From Palsa-739 sp035532535 (GTDB lineage: Bacteria; Actinomycetota; Thermoleophilia; Gaiellales; Gaiellaceae): a DNA stretch of 48,822 nucleotides. Below are positions 1-8,546 of this stretch, piece after piece. The position numbers were made by a program, and so were the translations under genes. Positions within the stretch are counted from its first letter, which is position 1. Every line of letters starts with the position of its first letter. The stretch covers positions 1-48,822 of the forward strand of contig DATKQT010000007.1 in assembly GCA_035532535.1 (NCBI GenBank). Reading direction: 5' to 3'. The notes beneath the pieces are model-generated. The model ran no database searches and had not been told where the DNA came from. It saw nothing but the letters and a program-made list of their open reading frames with translations.

Positions 1-1692
1 TCAGGCCGTGTCGAACGCGCGGGCCGCGGCCTCCTGCTCGGCGCGGACGAGAACCGCGCGGTTGAGCGCGTTCACGATCGCGCGCAATGACGCGGTGACG
101 ATGCTCGCGTGGACGGCGACGCCCCAGACGGGGTCGCCGTCGACGTCCGCTTCGACGTAGGCCGCCGCCATCGCATCCTCGCCGACGCTCGTGGCGTGCT
201 CGTGGTAGTCGAGGACGTGCACCGCGTGTCCCGTCCCTTGCGCGAGCGCGTGCACGAGCGCGGCGATCGGCCCGTTCCCCTCGCCGGCGAGCTCCAGCGG
301 CTCGTCGCCGTCGAGGAGCCGCGCGGTGAGCCGGTCGCCGAGCTCACTCGCCTCGTGCAGATAGCCCGCGAGCTCGTACGGCGCGTTCACCTCGAGGTAC
401 GCCGACCGGAAGAGGTGGTAGATCTCGTCCGCCGAAAGCTCGCCTCCCTCCGCATCGGTGACGGCCTGCACCTTCTGCGCCAGCTCGACCTGCAGCCCGC
501 GCGGGAGGTCGAGCCCGTACCGGTCTTCGAGCAAGTAGGCGACGCCACCCTTTCCCGACTGCGAGTTGACGCGGATGATCGCCTCGTACGTGCGGCCGAC
601 GTCGCGCGGGTCGATCGGCAGGTACGGGACATCCCAGACGGCGTCGTCGGCCTGCTGCTGCTGCGCGTGCATGCCCTTCTTGATCGCGTCCTGATGCGAG
701 CCGGAGAACGCCGTGTAGACGAGCTCTCCCGACCACGGGTGGCGAGGGTGAACAGGCAGTTCGTTGCACTCCTCGACAATGCGCCTCGCTTCGTCGAGCT
801 GGGAGAGGTCGAGGCCCGGGTCGACGCCCTGCGTCAGCAGGTTGAGCGCGAGCGTGACGAGGTCGACGTTTCCTGTGCGCTCGCCGTTGCCGAACAGCGT
901 GCCCTCGACGCGCTGCGCCCCGGCCATCAGCCCGAGCTCCGCGGTCGCGACCGCCGTGCCGCGGTCGTTATGCGGGTGGACGGAGATGATGGCGGCGTCG
1001 CGGCGCGTGAAGTTGCGGGTGAACCACTCGATGCGGTCGGCATACACATTTGGGGGGAAGTGCTCGACGGTCGTCGGCAGGTTGACGATCATCGGCGCCT
1101 CGCGGCTCGGCCCCCATGCGTCCGCGACGGCCTCGCAGATCTCGAGCGCGAAGTCGAGCTCGGTGTGGTGGAAGCTCTCCGGCGAGTACTCGAAGCGGAC
1201 GGCGTCGTCTGCGAGACTGCGGCACATCTCCGCGCCGCGCACCGCCAGCTCGGTGATCCCCGCCTTGTCGAGCCGGAAGACGACGCGACGCTGCGCGACC
1301 GATGTCGAGTTGTACAGGTGCACAATCGCCCGGCGAGCGCCCGCGATTGACTCGAACGTCCGCTCGATCAGCTCCGGCCGCGCTTGCGTGAGCACGGCGA
1401 TCGTGACGCCGTCGGGGATGAGCTCCTCCTCGACGAGCATGCGCACGAAGTCGAAGTCGGCCTTCGAAGCGGCGGGAAAGCCCACCTCGATCTCTGTGAA
1501 GCCGAGCTCGAGCAGCAGCGCGAAGAACCGGCGCTTGCGGTGCGTGTCCATGGGGTTGACGAGCGCCTGGTTGCCGTCGCGCAGGTCGGTTGAGCACCAG
1601 ATCGGTGCGGACGTCAGGACGACGTCCGGCCAGGTCCGGTCGGGAAGGTCGACGGTCGCATAGGGCGCGTATTTGTGAAATGGCATCGGCAC
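1..1692 (-). CDS. leuA: 2-isopropylmalate synthase
   Basis: Condenses acetyl-CoA with 2-oxoisovalerate, the committed step of leucine synthesis. The 563-aa protein has the DRE-TIM barrel signature STDLRDGNQAL near residue 35, the metal-binding HPHND motif near 240, the FGNGERTGNVD motif near 268, and a C-terminal regulatory domain after about residue 440, so it belongs to the long LeuA type. The first codon is GTG, with AGGAG 6 nt upstream. An in-frame ATG two codons later would leave a 12-nt spacing, so GTG is preferred. It follows leuC-leuD on the same strand with 170 nt in between that contain a small hairpin. The product assignment is very secure; leucine feedback control through the C-terminal domain is family knowledge. 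Confidence 0.96.
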   Translation of the reverse strand: MPMPFHKYAPYATVDLPDRTWPDVVLTSAPIWCSTDLRDGNQALVNPMDTHRKRRFFALLLELGFTEIEVGFPAASKADFDFVRMLVEEELIPDGVTIAVLTQARPELIERTFESIAGARRAIVHLYNSTSVAQRRVVFRLDKAGITELAVRGAEMCRSLADDAVRFEYSPESFHHTELDFALEICEAVADAWGPSREAPMIVNLPTTVEHFPPNVYADRIEWFTRNFTRRDAAIISVHPHNDRGTAVATAELGLMAGAQRVEGTLFGNGERTGNVDLVTLALNLLTQGVDPGLDLSQLDEARRIVEECNELPVHPRHPWSGELVYTAFSGSHQDAIKKGMHAQQQQADDAVWDVPYLPIDPRDVGRTYEAIIRVNSQSGKGGVAYLLEDRYGLDLPRGLQVELAQKVQAVTDAEGGELSADEIYHLFRSAYLEVNAPYELAGYLHEASELGDRLTARLLDGDEPLELAGEGNGPIAALVHALAQGTGHAVHVLDYHEHATSVGEDAMAAAYVEADVDGDPVWGVAVHASIVTASLRAIVNALNRAVLVRAEQEAAARAFDTA

Positions 1693-1753
1693 GGTGGTCT
1701 CCTGAAGACGCAGGTGTCCTGCAGAGCGGTAGACGGGTATGTGCGCAGGCAGG

Positions 1754-1771
1754 CTTCCCCTAGCGGGGAAG
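1754..1771. other. small inverted repeat between leuD and leuA
   Basis: CTTCCCC and GGGGAAG form a perfect 7-bp stem around a TAGC loop in the 170-nt leuD-leuA gap. No T tract follows on either strand, so a classical terminator is unlikely. It could stabilise or process the leuCD mRNA, or be a protein site. No T-box specifier or leucine leader peptide was recognised around it. Confidence 0.4.
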
Positions 1772-1862
1772 GAGGAGGCCGGTCAGGAGGGCCGTCGACT
1801 CGAGCACATGTGGAACGCTATGCCCCCGGGCGCCGGAATGGGACGGAAAAGGGGACAACCGC

Positions 1863-2402
1863 TCAGGCGTGGGACTGCTCGTATGCCGCGATCGCCGCTT
1901 CCTCGCGGAGTGTCAGGCCGATCTCGTCCAGCCCCTCGAGCAGGCACTCGCGCGAGAAATCGTCCAGCTCGAACGGATGGCCGCCTGCCGTGCGCGCCTC
2001 GAGGTCGACGGTCAGCTCCTCGCCGGCGCGCGCGCGATCCATCAGGTCGCGCACCTGCTCCGCGGGGAGCTCGACCGGCAGCAGGCCGATCTTGAGCGAG
2101 TTCTGCCGGAAGATGTCGCCGTACGACGGCGCGACGATCGCCTCGAACCCGTAGTCCTCGAGCGCCCACGGCGCATGCTCGCGCGACGAGCCGCAGCCGA
2201 AGTTCCGGCCCGCGACGAGGATCTTTCCGCGCTGATGGTTCAGCTCGAACTCGGGATCCTTCCGCCAGTCGAAGAAGAGGAACTCGCCGAAGCCGCTGCG
2301 CTCGATCCGCTTCAGGAACTGCTTCGGGATGATCTGGTCGGTGTCGACGTCCGGCCGGTCGAGCACGACCGCCGTCGACGTGACGGAACGGAACGCTTTC
2401 AT
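1863..2402 (-). CDS. leuD: 3-isopropylmalate dehydratase small subunit
   Basis: The 179-aa swivelling domain partner of LeuC, together isomerising 2- to 3-isopropylmalate. Visible family features are the N-terminal DRPDVDTDQIIPKQFLKRI stretch, the substrate-loop region GRNFGCGSSREHAPWAL near residue 70, and the IGLLPVEL motif. The ATG at 2402 overlaps the leuC stop in an ATGA arrangement, which fixes the start even though the frame stays open further upstream. Length is a little under the roughly 200 residues of the E. coli protein. Identification is secure. Confidence 0.96.
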   Translation of the reverse strand: MKAFRSVTSTAVVLDRPDVDTDQIIPKQFLKRIERSGFGEFLFFDWRKDPEFELNHQRGKILVAGRNFGCGSSREHAPWALEDYGFEAIVAPSYGDIFRQNSLKIGLLPVELPAEQVRDLMDRARAGEELTVDLEARTAGGHPFELDDFSRECLLEGLDEIGLTLREEAAIAAYEQSHA

Positions 2403-3739
2403 GCCGGCACCGCGAAGTGACCCTCGAGCGCTGTTGCGGCGGCGACCTCCGGGCTGACGAGGTGCGTGCGCCCGCCGGCTCCCTGGCGGCCCTCGAAGTT
2501 CCGGTTCGACGTGGACGCGCACCGCTCGCCGGGCGCGAGCACGTCGGGGTTCATCCCCAGGCACATCGAGCAGCCGGCGCGCCGCCACTCGAAGCCGGCG
2601 GCGGTGAACACCTGGTCGAGGCCCTCGGCCTCGGCCTGCACCTTCACCCGCGCGGAGCCCGGAACGACCATGGCGCGCACAGAGGGATGCACGTGGCGCC
2701 CCTGCACGACCGCGGCAGCCGCGCGCAGATCCTCGATGCGCGAGTTCGTGCACGAGCCGATGAACACGCGATCGACCGTGATCTCCCGGATCGGCGTCCC
2801 GGGCGTCAGCGCCATGTAGGCGAGCGCGCGCTCGGCCGCCTCGTCGGCGGGCTCGGGCACGACGTCGTCGATCGACGCGACCATCCCGGGGTTCGTCCCC
2901 CACGTCACCTGCGGCTTGACCATCGCGACGTCGATCACGACCTCGCGGTCGAACACCGCGTCCGGGTCGCTCGGCAGGTCGCGCCAGCGCTCGTCGATCT
3001 CGACGCCGCGCTCGCGGAGATAGGTAAACGTCGTCTCGTCCGGGGCGATCATCCCGGCGCGCGCGCCCGCCTCGATCGACATGTTGCAGACCGTCATGCG
3101 TCCTTCCATTGACAGCGACTCGATCGCGGGGCCGGCGTACTCGATCACGTGGCCGACGCCGCCGTCGACGCCGATCTCGCCGATGGCGGCGAGCACGAGA
3201 TCCTTCGCCGTCACGCCGGGTCCACGCTCGCCCTCGAAGAGGACGCGCAGCGTGCGCGGCTTGCGCTGCGAGAGCGTCTGCGTCGCGAGCACGTGCTCAA
3301 CCTCCGAGGTGCCGATGCCGAACGCGAGCGCACCGAATGCGCCGTGCGTCGATGTGTGGGAGTCGCCACAGACGATCGTCTTGCCAGGCTGTGTCAGCCC
3401 GAGCTCCGGGCCGATGACGTGGACGATGCCCTCGCGGCCGCTGCCGGTGGCGTGCAGCGGGACTCCGAACTCGGCGCAGTTCGTCGCCAGTGCGTCCAGC
3501 TGCTGCTGGGACAGCGGATCAGCCGGTGTGTCGTCGCCGGTGGCGACGTTGTGGTCCATCGTCGCGACCGTCAGATCCGGCCGGCGCACCTTCCGGCCGG
3601 CCAGACGCAGGCCCTCGAACGCCTGCGGCGAGGTCACCTCATGCACGAGGTGGAGGTCGACGTAGAGGAGATCGGGCCGGCCCTCGTCGTGCGTGACGAC
3701 GTGACTGTCCCAGACCTTCTCGAACAGCGTGCGGCCCAT
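2399..3739 (-). CDS. leuC: 3-isopropylmalate dehydratase large subunit
   Basis: The 446-aa aconitase-family subunit carries the 4Fe-4S cluster. The cysteines are in VCGDSHTSTHGAFG (near 125), IGSCTNSR (near 330) and AGCSMCLGMNPD (near 390), and the ending SNRNFEGRQG is typical. It is slightly shorter than the E. coli enzyme (about 466 aa) with no key motif missing. It is the first gene of a leuC-leuD-leuA unit; leuB is not in the window. No ribosome-binding site precedes the ATG, but TAGCCT sits exactly 6 nt upstream, so the mRNA is probably leaderless. It is divergent from ppc. Confidence 0.96.
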   Translation of the reverse strand: MGRTLFEKVWDSHVVTHDEGRPDLLYVDLHLVHEVTSPQAFEGLRLAGRKVRRPDLTVATMDHNVATGDDTPADPLSQQQLDALATNCAEFGVPLHATGSGREGIVHVIGPELGLTQPGKTIVCGDSHTSTHGAFGALAFGIGTSEVEHVLATQTLSQRKPRTLRVLFEGERGPGVTAKDLVLAAIGEIGVDGGVGHVIEYAGPAIESLSMEGRMTVCNMSIEAGARAGMIAPDETTFTYLRERGVEIDERWRDLPSDPDAVFDREVVIDVAMVKPQVTWGTNPGMVASIDDVVPEPADEAAERALAYMALTPGTPIREITVDRVFIGSCTNSRIEDLRAAAAVVQGRHVHPSVRAMVVPGSARVKVQAEAEGLDQVFTAAGFEWRRAGCSMCLGMNPDVLAPGERCASTSNRNFEGRQGAGGRTHLVSPEVAAATALEGHFAVPA

Positions 3740-3745
3740 GGTTCG

Positions 3746-3751
3746 AGGCTA
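3746..3751 (-). promoter_or_regulatory. probable -10 of a leaderless leuC promoter
   Basis: Read on the minus strand, TAGCCT (a TANNNT -10) is followed by 6 nt and then the leuC ATG. Transcription would start at or within a base of the start codon. There is no purine-rich Shine-Dalgarno sequence. No convincing -35 is visible at 17-18 nt. Confidence 0.55.
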
Positions 3752-3806
3752 GCCCATTGCCGTCCCGGCTCCGAGCGATTGTGCGGTTTTGCAGGAAGGT
3801 TCGCCG

Positions 3807-3812
3807 TAGGCT
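3807..3812 (+). promoter_or_regulatory. probable -10 of a leaderless ppc promoter
   Basis: TAGGCT (TANNNT) is followed by 6 nt and then the GTG used as the ppc start. The same geometry stands before leuC on the other strand, so the 79-nt intergenic region would hold two back-to-back leaderless promoters. Confidence 0.55.
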
Positions 3813-3818
3813 GGGCCG

Positions 3819-6122
3819 GTGGAAGCCGTCCGCCGCGACGTTCGCCTGCTCGGCGACCTCCTGGGCCGCGTCCTCGTGGAGCAGGAGGACGAGACGCTTC
3901 TCGCCGACGTCGAGCACGTGCGCGCGCTCGCGCGCTCGGCGAGGCAGGGAACGCGCCGGGATGAGCTCCGCGACGCCGTCGAGGCGCTGCCGCTGGCACG
4001 GCAAGCCAGCGTCCTGCGCGCGTTCGCGCTCTACTTCCAGCTCGCCAACGTCGCCGAGCAGCACAACCGCATCCGGCGCCGTCGCGCGTACGCGCGTGAG
4101 GAACGGATGGGGCGCGAGTCGCTTGCGGCCGCGTTCGCGGAGCTGGGCGATGCACCCGCCGCGGACGTCTCGCTCAAGCTCGTGCTCACCGCGCACCCGA
4201 CCGAGGCAGCGCGCCGCACCGTGCTGGCCGCGCATCTGCGCATCGCCGCGCTCCTCGCCGCGCTCGACGAGGGCGACGACGTCGCGGACGCGCTTGCGGG
4301 CGAGATCACGATGCTGTGGCAGGCGGACGAGGTGCGCACGCGGCGGCCGCAGGTCGTGGACGAGATCCGCAACGGCCACTGGTTCTTCGAGCAGAGCCTC
4401 ATCGACGCGGCCGAGCGGCTGCTCGCCGAGTATCGGCGGCGTCTCCCGGATGCGCCGGTGCCGCTCCGGTTCGGCAGCTGGATCGGGGGCGACGCCGACG
4501 GCAATCCGCAGACGAACGTCGAGACGCTCGCGGAGGCGCGCGACCGGGCGACGAGCCTGCTCCTGCAGCGCTACAGCTCCGACGTCCGCGCGCTCGCGGC
4601 CGAGCTCGGCGTGTCGTCGCGGCTGACGCCGGTCTCCGAGGAGCTGCTGCGGTCCATCGCAGCCGACGAGGCGGAGCTGCCGGACTACACGGTCGAGATC
4701 GGCGACCAGAACCTCGACGAGCCCTATCGCCGCAAGCTCAGCTTCGTCTGGCGGCGGCTCCAGGACGGCGCGTATGACGCGTTCGCCGAGGATCTCGACG
4801 TCGTCGACCGCAGTTTGCACGCGAACCGCGGCGAGCGCGTCGCCGACGGCGCCCTCGCGGCCCTGCGCCGGCGCGTCGAGCTCTTCGGCTTCGTGCTCGC
4901 CGACGTCGAAGTGCGCGTCCACGCACGTGATGCAGTCGATCCGGACGAGCGCGTCCGTGCGCTCCTTGCCGCCGCGGGGGAGACGGTGATCGTCTCGGGC
5001 GTGTCGTCGGCGGAAGATGTGCGCCGCGTCCAGGAGTTGACGCCGGCGCAGAACGTCGTCCCGCTCTTCGAGTCGATCGAGGCGCTGCGTGTGGCCCCGC
5101 AGATCTACGAGGAGCTGCTCTGCCGCGAGGTGATGGTCGGCTACTCCGACTCGGCGAAGGACGCCGGCTATCTCGCTGCGCAGTGGGAGATCCGCTCCGC
5201 GCTCGTCGCGCTCGCCGAGGTCGCATGGAGGCGTGGCACCGAGCTGACCGTGTTCCACGGTCGCGGCGGCAGCGCCGGCCGCGGCGGCGGCCCGACCTAC
5301 GACGCGATCCTCGCGCAGCCGCAGGGCGTTCCGCCCGGCCGGCTGAAGATCACGGAGCAGGGCGAGACGATCGCGTTCAAGTACGGGCTTCCGGAGCTCG
5401 CGCACCGCAACCTCGAGGCCGCCCTCGCTGCGACGTTGCTCGCCGCGAGCCGTGCCGAGGACGACGTCGACACGACACTCGTCGCCGCGCTCGCCGACCG
5501 GTCGCGAGCCGCGTATCGCGAGCTCGTCGACGACCCGCGCCTCGTCGCCTTCTTCCGGTCATTCACACCGGTTGACGAGCTCGCGCTGCTCAACATCGGC
5601 TCGCGCCCGTCGCGTCGCCCGGAGGGAGCCGAGTATCTCGCGTCGCTGCGCGCGATCCCATGGGTGTTCGCGTGGACGCAGAACCGCTCCTTGCTCCCGG
5701 CCTGGTACGGGTGTGGCACGGCGTTCGCGTCAGCCGATGCCGGGGAGCTGCGCGCGCTCTACGGCGCCTGGCCGTTCTTCCGCACGCTCGTCCAGAACCT
5801 CGAGATGACGCTCGCAAAGTCGAGCATGGAGATCGCGGCCGAGTACCTCGAGCTGGTCGACGAGCCGAGCCTGTGGGAGCCGATCGCCGCCGAGCACGCG
5901 CGCACCGTCGCGGCCGTGCTCGAGATCGTCGAAGCCGACGAGCTGCTCGCACGGCATCCGGTCGTCCAGCGCTCGATCGGGCTGCGCAATCCGTACGTCG
6001 ACCCGATCAACGCCATCCAGGTCTCGCTCCTCCGCCGCTACCGCGCCGGCGACGAGGACGCTGCGCCGCCGCTCCTGCGCTCGATCGCCGGAATCGCCGC
6101 CGGGTTGCGCAACACCGGGTAA
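3819..6122 (+). CDS. ppc: phosphoenolpyruvate carboxylase (short form)
   Basis: Carboxylates PEP to oxaloacetate, replenishing the TCA cycle. All diagnostic motifs are present: LTAHPTEAARRTVL with the catalytic histidine near residue 126, FGSWIGGDADGNP, GYSDSAKDAGYLAAQWEI, the FHGRGGSAGRGGGP glycine-rich loop, TEQGETI, FAWTQNRSLLPAWYG, and the canonical C-terminus ending AAGLRNTG. At 767 aa it is about 100-150 residues shorter than typical bacterial enzymes (about 880-970), with the loss spread over connecting segments and no motif missing. The GTG start fits the conserved N-terminal helix and sits 6 nt after a -10-like TAGGCT. Very secure. Confidence 0.96.
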   Translation: MEAVRRDVRLLGDLLGRVLVEQEDETLLADVEHVRALARSARQGTRRDELRDAVEALPLARQASVLRAFALYFQLANVAEQHNRIRRRRAYAREERMGRESLAAAFAELGDAPAADVSLKLVLTAHPTEAARRTVLAAHLRIAALLAALDEGDDVADALAGEITMLWQADEVRTRRPQVVDEIRNGHWFFEQSLIDAAERLLAEYRRRLPDAPVPLRFGSWIGGDADGNPQTNVETLAEARDRATSLLLQRYSSDVRALAAELGVSSRLTPVSEELLRSIAADEAELPDYTVEIGDQNLDEPYRRKLSFVWRRLQDGAYDAFAEDLDVVDRSLHANRGERVADGALAALRRRVELFGFVLADVEVRVHARDAVDPDERVRALLAAAGETVIVSGVSSAEDVRRVQELTPAQNVVPLFESIEALRVAPQIYEELLCREVMVGYSDSAKDAGYLAAQWEIRSALVALAEVAWRRGTELTVFHGRGGSAGRGGGPTYDAILAQPQGVPPGRLKITEQGETIAFKYGLPELAHRNLEAALAATLLAASRAEDDVDTTLVAALADRSRAAYRELVDDPRLVAFFRSFTPVDELALLNIGSRPSRRPEGAEYLASLRAIPWVFAWTQNRSLLPAWYGCGTAFASADAGELRALYGAWPFFRTLVQNLEMTLAKSSMEIAAEYLELVDEPSLWEPIAAEHARTVAAVLEIVEADELLARHPVVQRSIGLRNPYVDPINAIQVSLLRRYRAGDEDAAPPLLRSIAGIAAGLRNTG

Positions 6123-6146
6123 CCGAACAACCTCTCGACCAACGCT

Positions 6147-6165
6147 TTACTTTCGATAGTAACGT
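6147..6165 (+). promoter_or_regulatory. palindrome overlapping a probable leaderless -10 before the sulfate-assimilation operon
   Basis: TTACTTTCGATAGTAA (6147-6162) is a 16-bp imperfect palindrome with 5-bp arms, TTACT and AGTAA, around a TCGA centre. Its right edge overlaps TAACGT (6160-6165), a TANNNT -10 located exactly 6 nt before the sulfite reductase ATG. A repressor bound there would block the promoter. It is A+T-rich in a G+C-rich genome. The palindrome resembles operators of Rrf2-type sulfur regulators, but that family link is inference. Confidence 0.5.
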
Positions 6166-6171
6166 CGCGGG

Positions 6172-7773
6172 ATGGACTGGCCGGCCGTCTACGAGCGCAA
6201 TTCGGTCGAGCGGATCAAGCGCGACAAGCCGCCTCTCGGCATCCGCGAGGAGCTGCCCGCGCTCGTCGCTCAGGGCTACGAGGCCATGGCCGAAGAGGAC
6301 GTCGTGCGCCTCCAGTGGTGGGGCCTCTACCACGACAAGCCGAAGATCGGGACGTTCATGTTGCGCGTGAAGATCCCGGCCGGGATCCTCTCGCCCGCGA
6401 AGCTGCGCCGTATCGGCGAGGTCGCGAACCGCTACGGCCGCGGCGACGCCGAGCTGACGACGCGCCAGTGCATCCAGATCCACTGGCTCGAGCTGAGTGC
6501 ACTCGCCGACGTCTTCGCCGACCTCGAGGACGCCGGCATCACGAGCGCCGGCGGCTGCGGCGACACCGTGCGCAACATCACCGGCTGCCCCGTCTCGGGC
6601 CTCCTCGCCGATGAGCTCTTCGACTCGACGCCCGTCATCGATGCGGCAACGGACGAGTTCTACGGCAACCCGGCGTGGGCGAACCTGCCGCGCAAGCACA
6701 AGTACTCGATCGCGAGCTGCCCCGACCGCTGCAACGCGCCCGAGATCAACTGCGTCTCGCTCGTCGGCGTCGTGCACGAAGGACGCGAGGGCTACGGCGT
6801 GCTCGTCGGCGGCGGGCTCGCCTCGGTTCCGCGCATCGCGCGCGACCTCGGCATCTTCGTCCCGAAGGAGGACGCGATCGAGATCCTCGGCGCCGTCACC
6901 TCCGTGTGGAGCGAGGATCTGAAGTACCGCATGTCGCGCGTGAAGGCGCGCCTGAAGTTCATGGTCGACGACCTCGGCCCCGACGGCGTCCTCGAACGCG
7001 TCGAGACGAAGCTCGGACGAACGCTCGAACGTCTCACCTTGCCGCCGATCACAGCGCAGCCCTCCGCGCACATTGGCGTGCATGCCCAGCGCCAGGACGG
7101 GCTCTCCACCATCGGAGTGCCCGTCCGCCTGGGTCTTGCTCCCGGGGACCAGCTCATCGCGGTCGCGGACCTCGCCGACGAGCTCGGCGGTGACATCCGT
7201 CTCACACGGCAGCAAAACCTCATCGTCACCGGCGTCCCGAACGAGCGCGTCGACGAGACCCTCGCCCGCCTTGCCGAGCTCGGCCTACCGCTCGAGACGA
7301 ACGAGATCTGGGCCAACTCCATCGCCTGCACCGGGGAGCCGCACTGCAACTTCTCCGTCGGCGAGACGAAGACGCGCCTCGAGACCCTCGTCGAGCACCT
7401 GGAGTCGACATTCGGCCCGCAGGTCGGCGACTTGCGCTTGCACCTCGACGGCTGCCCGCACGCATGCGCGCAGCACTGGGTCGGCGATCTCGGCTTCCAG
7501 GCGACGACGGGCAAGGATGAGGACGGCAACCGCGTCTCGGCCTACGACATCTTCGTGCGCGGCTCGCTCGGCCCGCAGCCCGCGATCGGCGGCTCGCTCT
7601 TCCGCCGCATCCCGAGCGAGCGGCTCGAGCCCGCGGTCGAGGGCCTCGTGCGCGGCTGGATCGACAGTCGCGATGAAGGCGAGACGTTCACCGACTTCCA
7701 GCGCCGGCTCTCCGACGACGAGCTCGGCGCGCTTGCCGGCCTCGAGCCGACGCGCAAGCGGGTGGCGGCGTGA
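6172..7773 (+). CDS. ferredoxin-type assimilatory sulfite (or nitrite) reductase
   Basis: A 533-aa siroheme/4Fe-4S enzyme reducing sulfite to sulfide (or nitrite to ammonia) with six electrons. It has two pseudo-repeated halves: the first contains TTRQCIQIHWL and GGCGDTVRNITGCP (near 125-145), the second TRQQNLIV. The cluster ligands are visible as CTGEPHC (C-x5-C) and CPHAC (C-x3-C) near residues 385 and 430. The downstream APS reductase and siroheme genes favour sulfite as substrate; sequence alone cannot exclude nitrite. It is the first gene of a five-to-six-gene operon with 4-nt overlaps and appears leaderless. Confidence 0.9.
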   Translation: MDWPAVYERNSVERIKRDKPPLGIREELPALVAQGYEAMAEEDVVRLQWWGLYHDKPKIGTFMLRVKIPAGILSPAKLRRIGEVANRYGRGDAELTTRQCIQIHWLELSALADVFADLEDAGITSAGGCGDTVRNITGCPVSGLLADELFDSTPVIDAATDEFYGNPAWANLPRKHKYSIASCPDRCNAPEINCVSLVGVVHEGREGYGVLVGGGLASVPRIARDLGIFVPKEDAIEILGAVTSVWSEDLKYRMSRVKARLKFMVDDLGPDGVLERVETKLGRTLERLTLPPITAQPSAHIGVHAQRQDGLSTIGVPVRLGLAPGDQLIAVADLADELGGDIRLTRQQNLIVTGVPNERVDETLARLAELGLPLETNEIWANSIACTGEPHCNFSVGETKTRLETLVEHLESTFGPQVGDLRLHLDGCPHACAQHWVGDLGFQATTGKDEDGNRVSAYDIFVRGSLGPQPAIGGSLFRRIPSERLEPAVEGLVRGWIDSRDEGETFTDFQRRLSDDELGALAGLEPTRKRVAA

Positions 7774-8546
7774 CGATCCTCCTCGACGAGCTGGACGCAG
7801 GTGAGCTCGCGATCCGCTTCGAGGGCGAGGAGCCGCAGGCGCTGCTCGAGTGGGCGATCGGCGAGTTCGGCTCCGACATCGCCATCTCGACCGCGTTCCA
7901 GATCGACGGTTCCGTGCTCATCGACATGGCGTACGCGATCGACCCGAGTGTGCGCGTCTTCTCCGTCGACACCGGGCGGCTGCCGGCCGAGACGCTCGAG
8001 TTCGCCGACACGCTGCGTGCGCGCTATCCCGGCATTCAGCTCGAGATCCTCGAGCCGGACCCGGAGCACGTCGAGCGGCTCGTCCAGCTGAAGGGGCCGA
8101 ACCTCTTCCGCGACTCGGTCGAGAACCGGCTGCTCTGCTGCAACGTGCGCAAGGTCATCCCGTTGACGAAGCACCTCGACGGTCTCGACGCCTGGATCAC
8201 CGGCCTGCGCCGCGACCAGTGGGCGACGCGCACGAACATCCGCAAGGTCGAGATCGACCACGACCACGGCGCGATCGTGAAGCTCAATCCTCTCGCCGAA
8301 TGGAGTGGTCGCGATGTCTGGACATACCTGCGCGAGAACGACGTCCCGATCCACCCGCTGTACGCGCGCGGGTTCACCTCGATCGGCTGCGCCCCCTGCA
8401 CGCGTGCGACCGAGGCGGGTGAGGACGAGCGCGCGGGCCGCTGGTGGTGGGAGGCGAACGCGCCGAAGGAGTGCGGCATGCACTGCTCGATCGAGCACGG
8501 CGGCTTCGAGCACGAGCTGCACGCGATCGTCGGGAAGCACGCATGA
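7770..8546 (+). CDS. cysH: adenylylsulfate (APS) reductase, assimilatory
   Basis: The 258-aa protein reduces activated sulfate to sulfite using thioredoxin. Visible motifs are the P-loop-like STAFQIDGSV near residue 40, SVDTGRLPAET, and the catalytic ECGMHC region near the C-terminus. The two cysteine pairs, LLCCNVRK (near 128) and GCAPCT (near 210), are the 4Fe-4S ligands that separate APS reductases from cluster-less PAPS reductases, so APS is the likely substrate. The GTG start overlaps the preceding stop (GTGA). No ATP sulfurylase gene is in the window. Confidence 0.93.
   Translation: MTILLDELDAGELAIRFEGEEPQALLEWAIGEFGSDIAISTAFQIDGSVLIDMAYAIDPSVRVFSVDTGRLPAETLEFADTLRARYPGIQLEILEPDPEHVERLVQLKGPNLFRDSVENRLLCCNVRKVIPLTKHLDGLDAWITGLRRDQWATRTNIRKVEIDHDHGAIVKLNPLAEWSGRDVWTYLRENDVPIHPLYARGFTSIGCAPCTRATEAGEDERAGRWWWEANAPKECGMHCSIEHGGFEHELHAIVGKHA

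Noticed and set aside
109..1350. Long plus-strand reading frame opposite leuA
   Set aside because: It is antisense to leuA, has an Arg/Val/Asp-rich low-complexity composition typical of G+C-rich shadow frames, and no motif.
1693..1862. T-box or leader peptide controlling leuA
   Set aside because: No T-box consensus, specifier loop or Leu-rich short frame; only a small hairpin.
3639..5405. 588-codon minus-strand frame opposite ppc and leuC
   Set aside because: Shadow of ppc; it spans the leuC-ppc promoter region and shows no family similarity.
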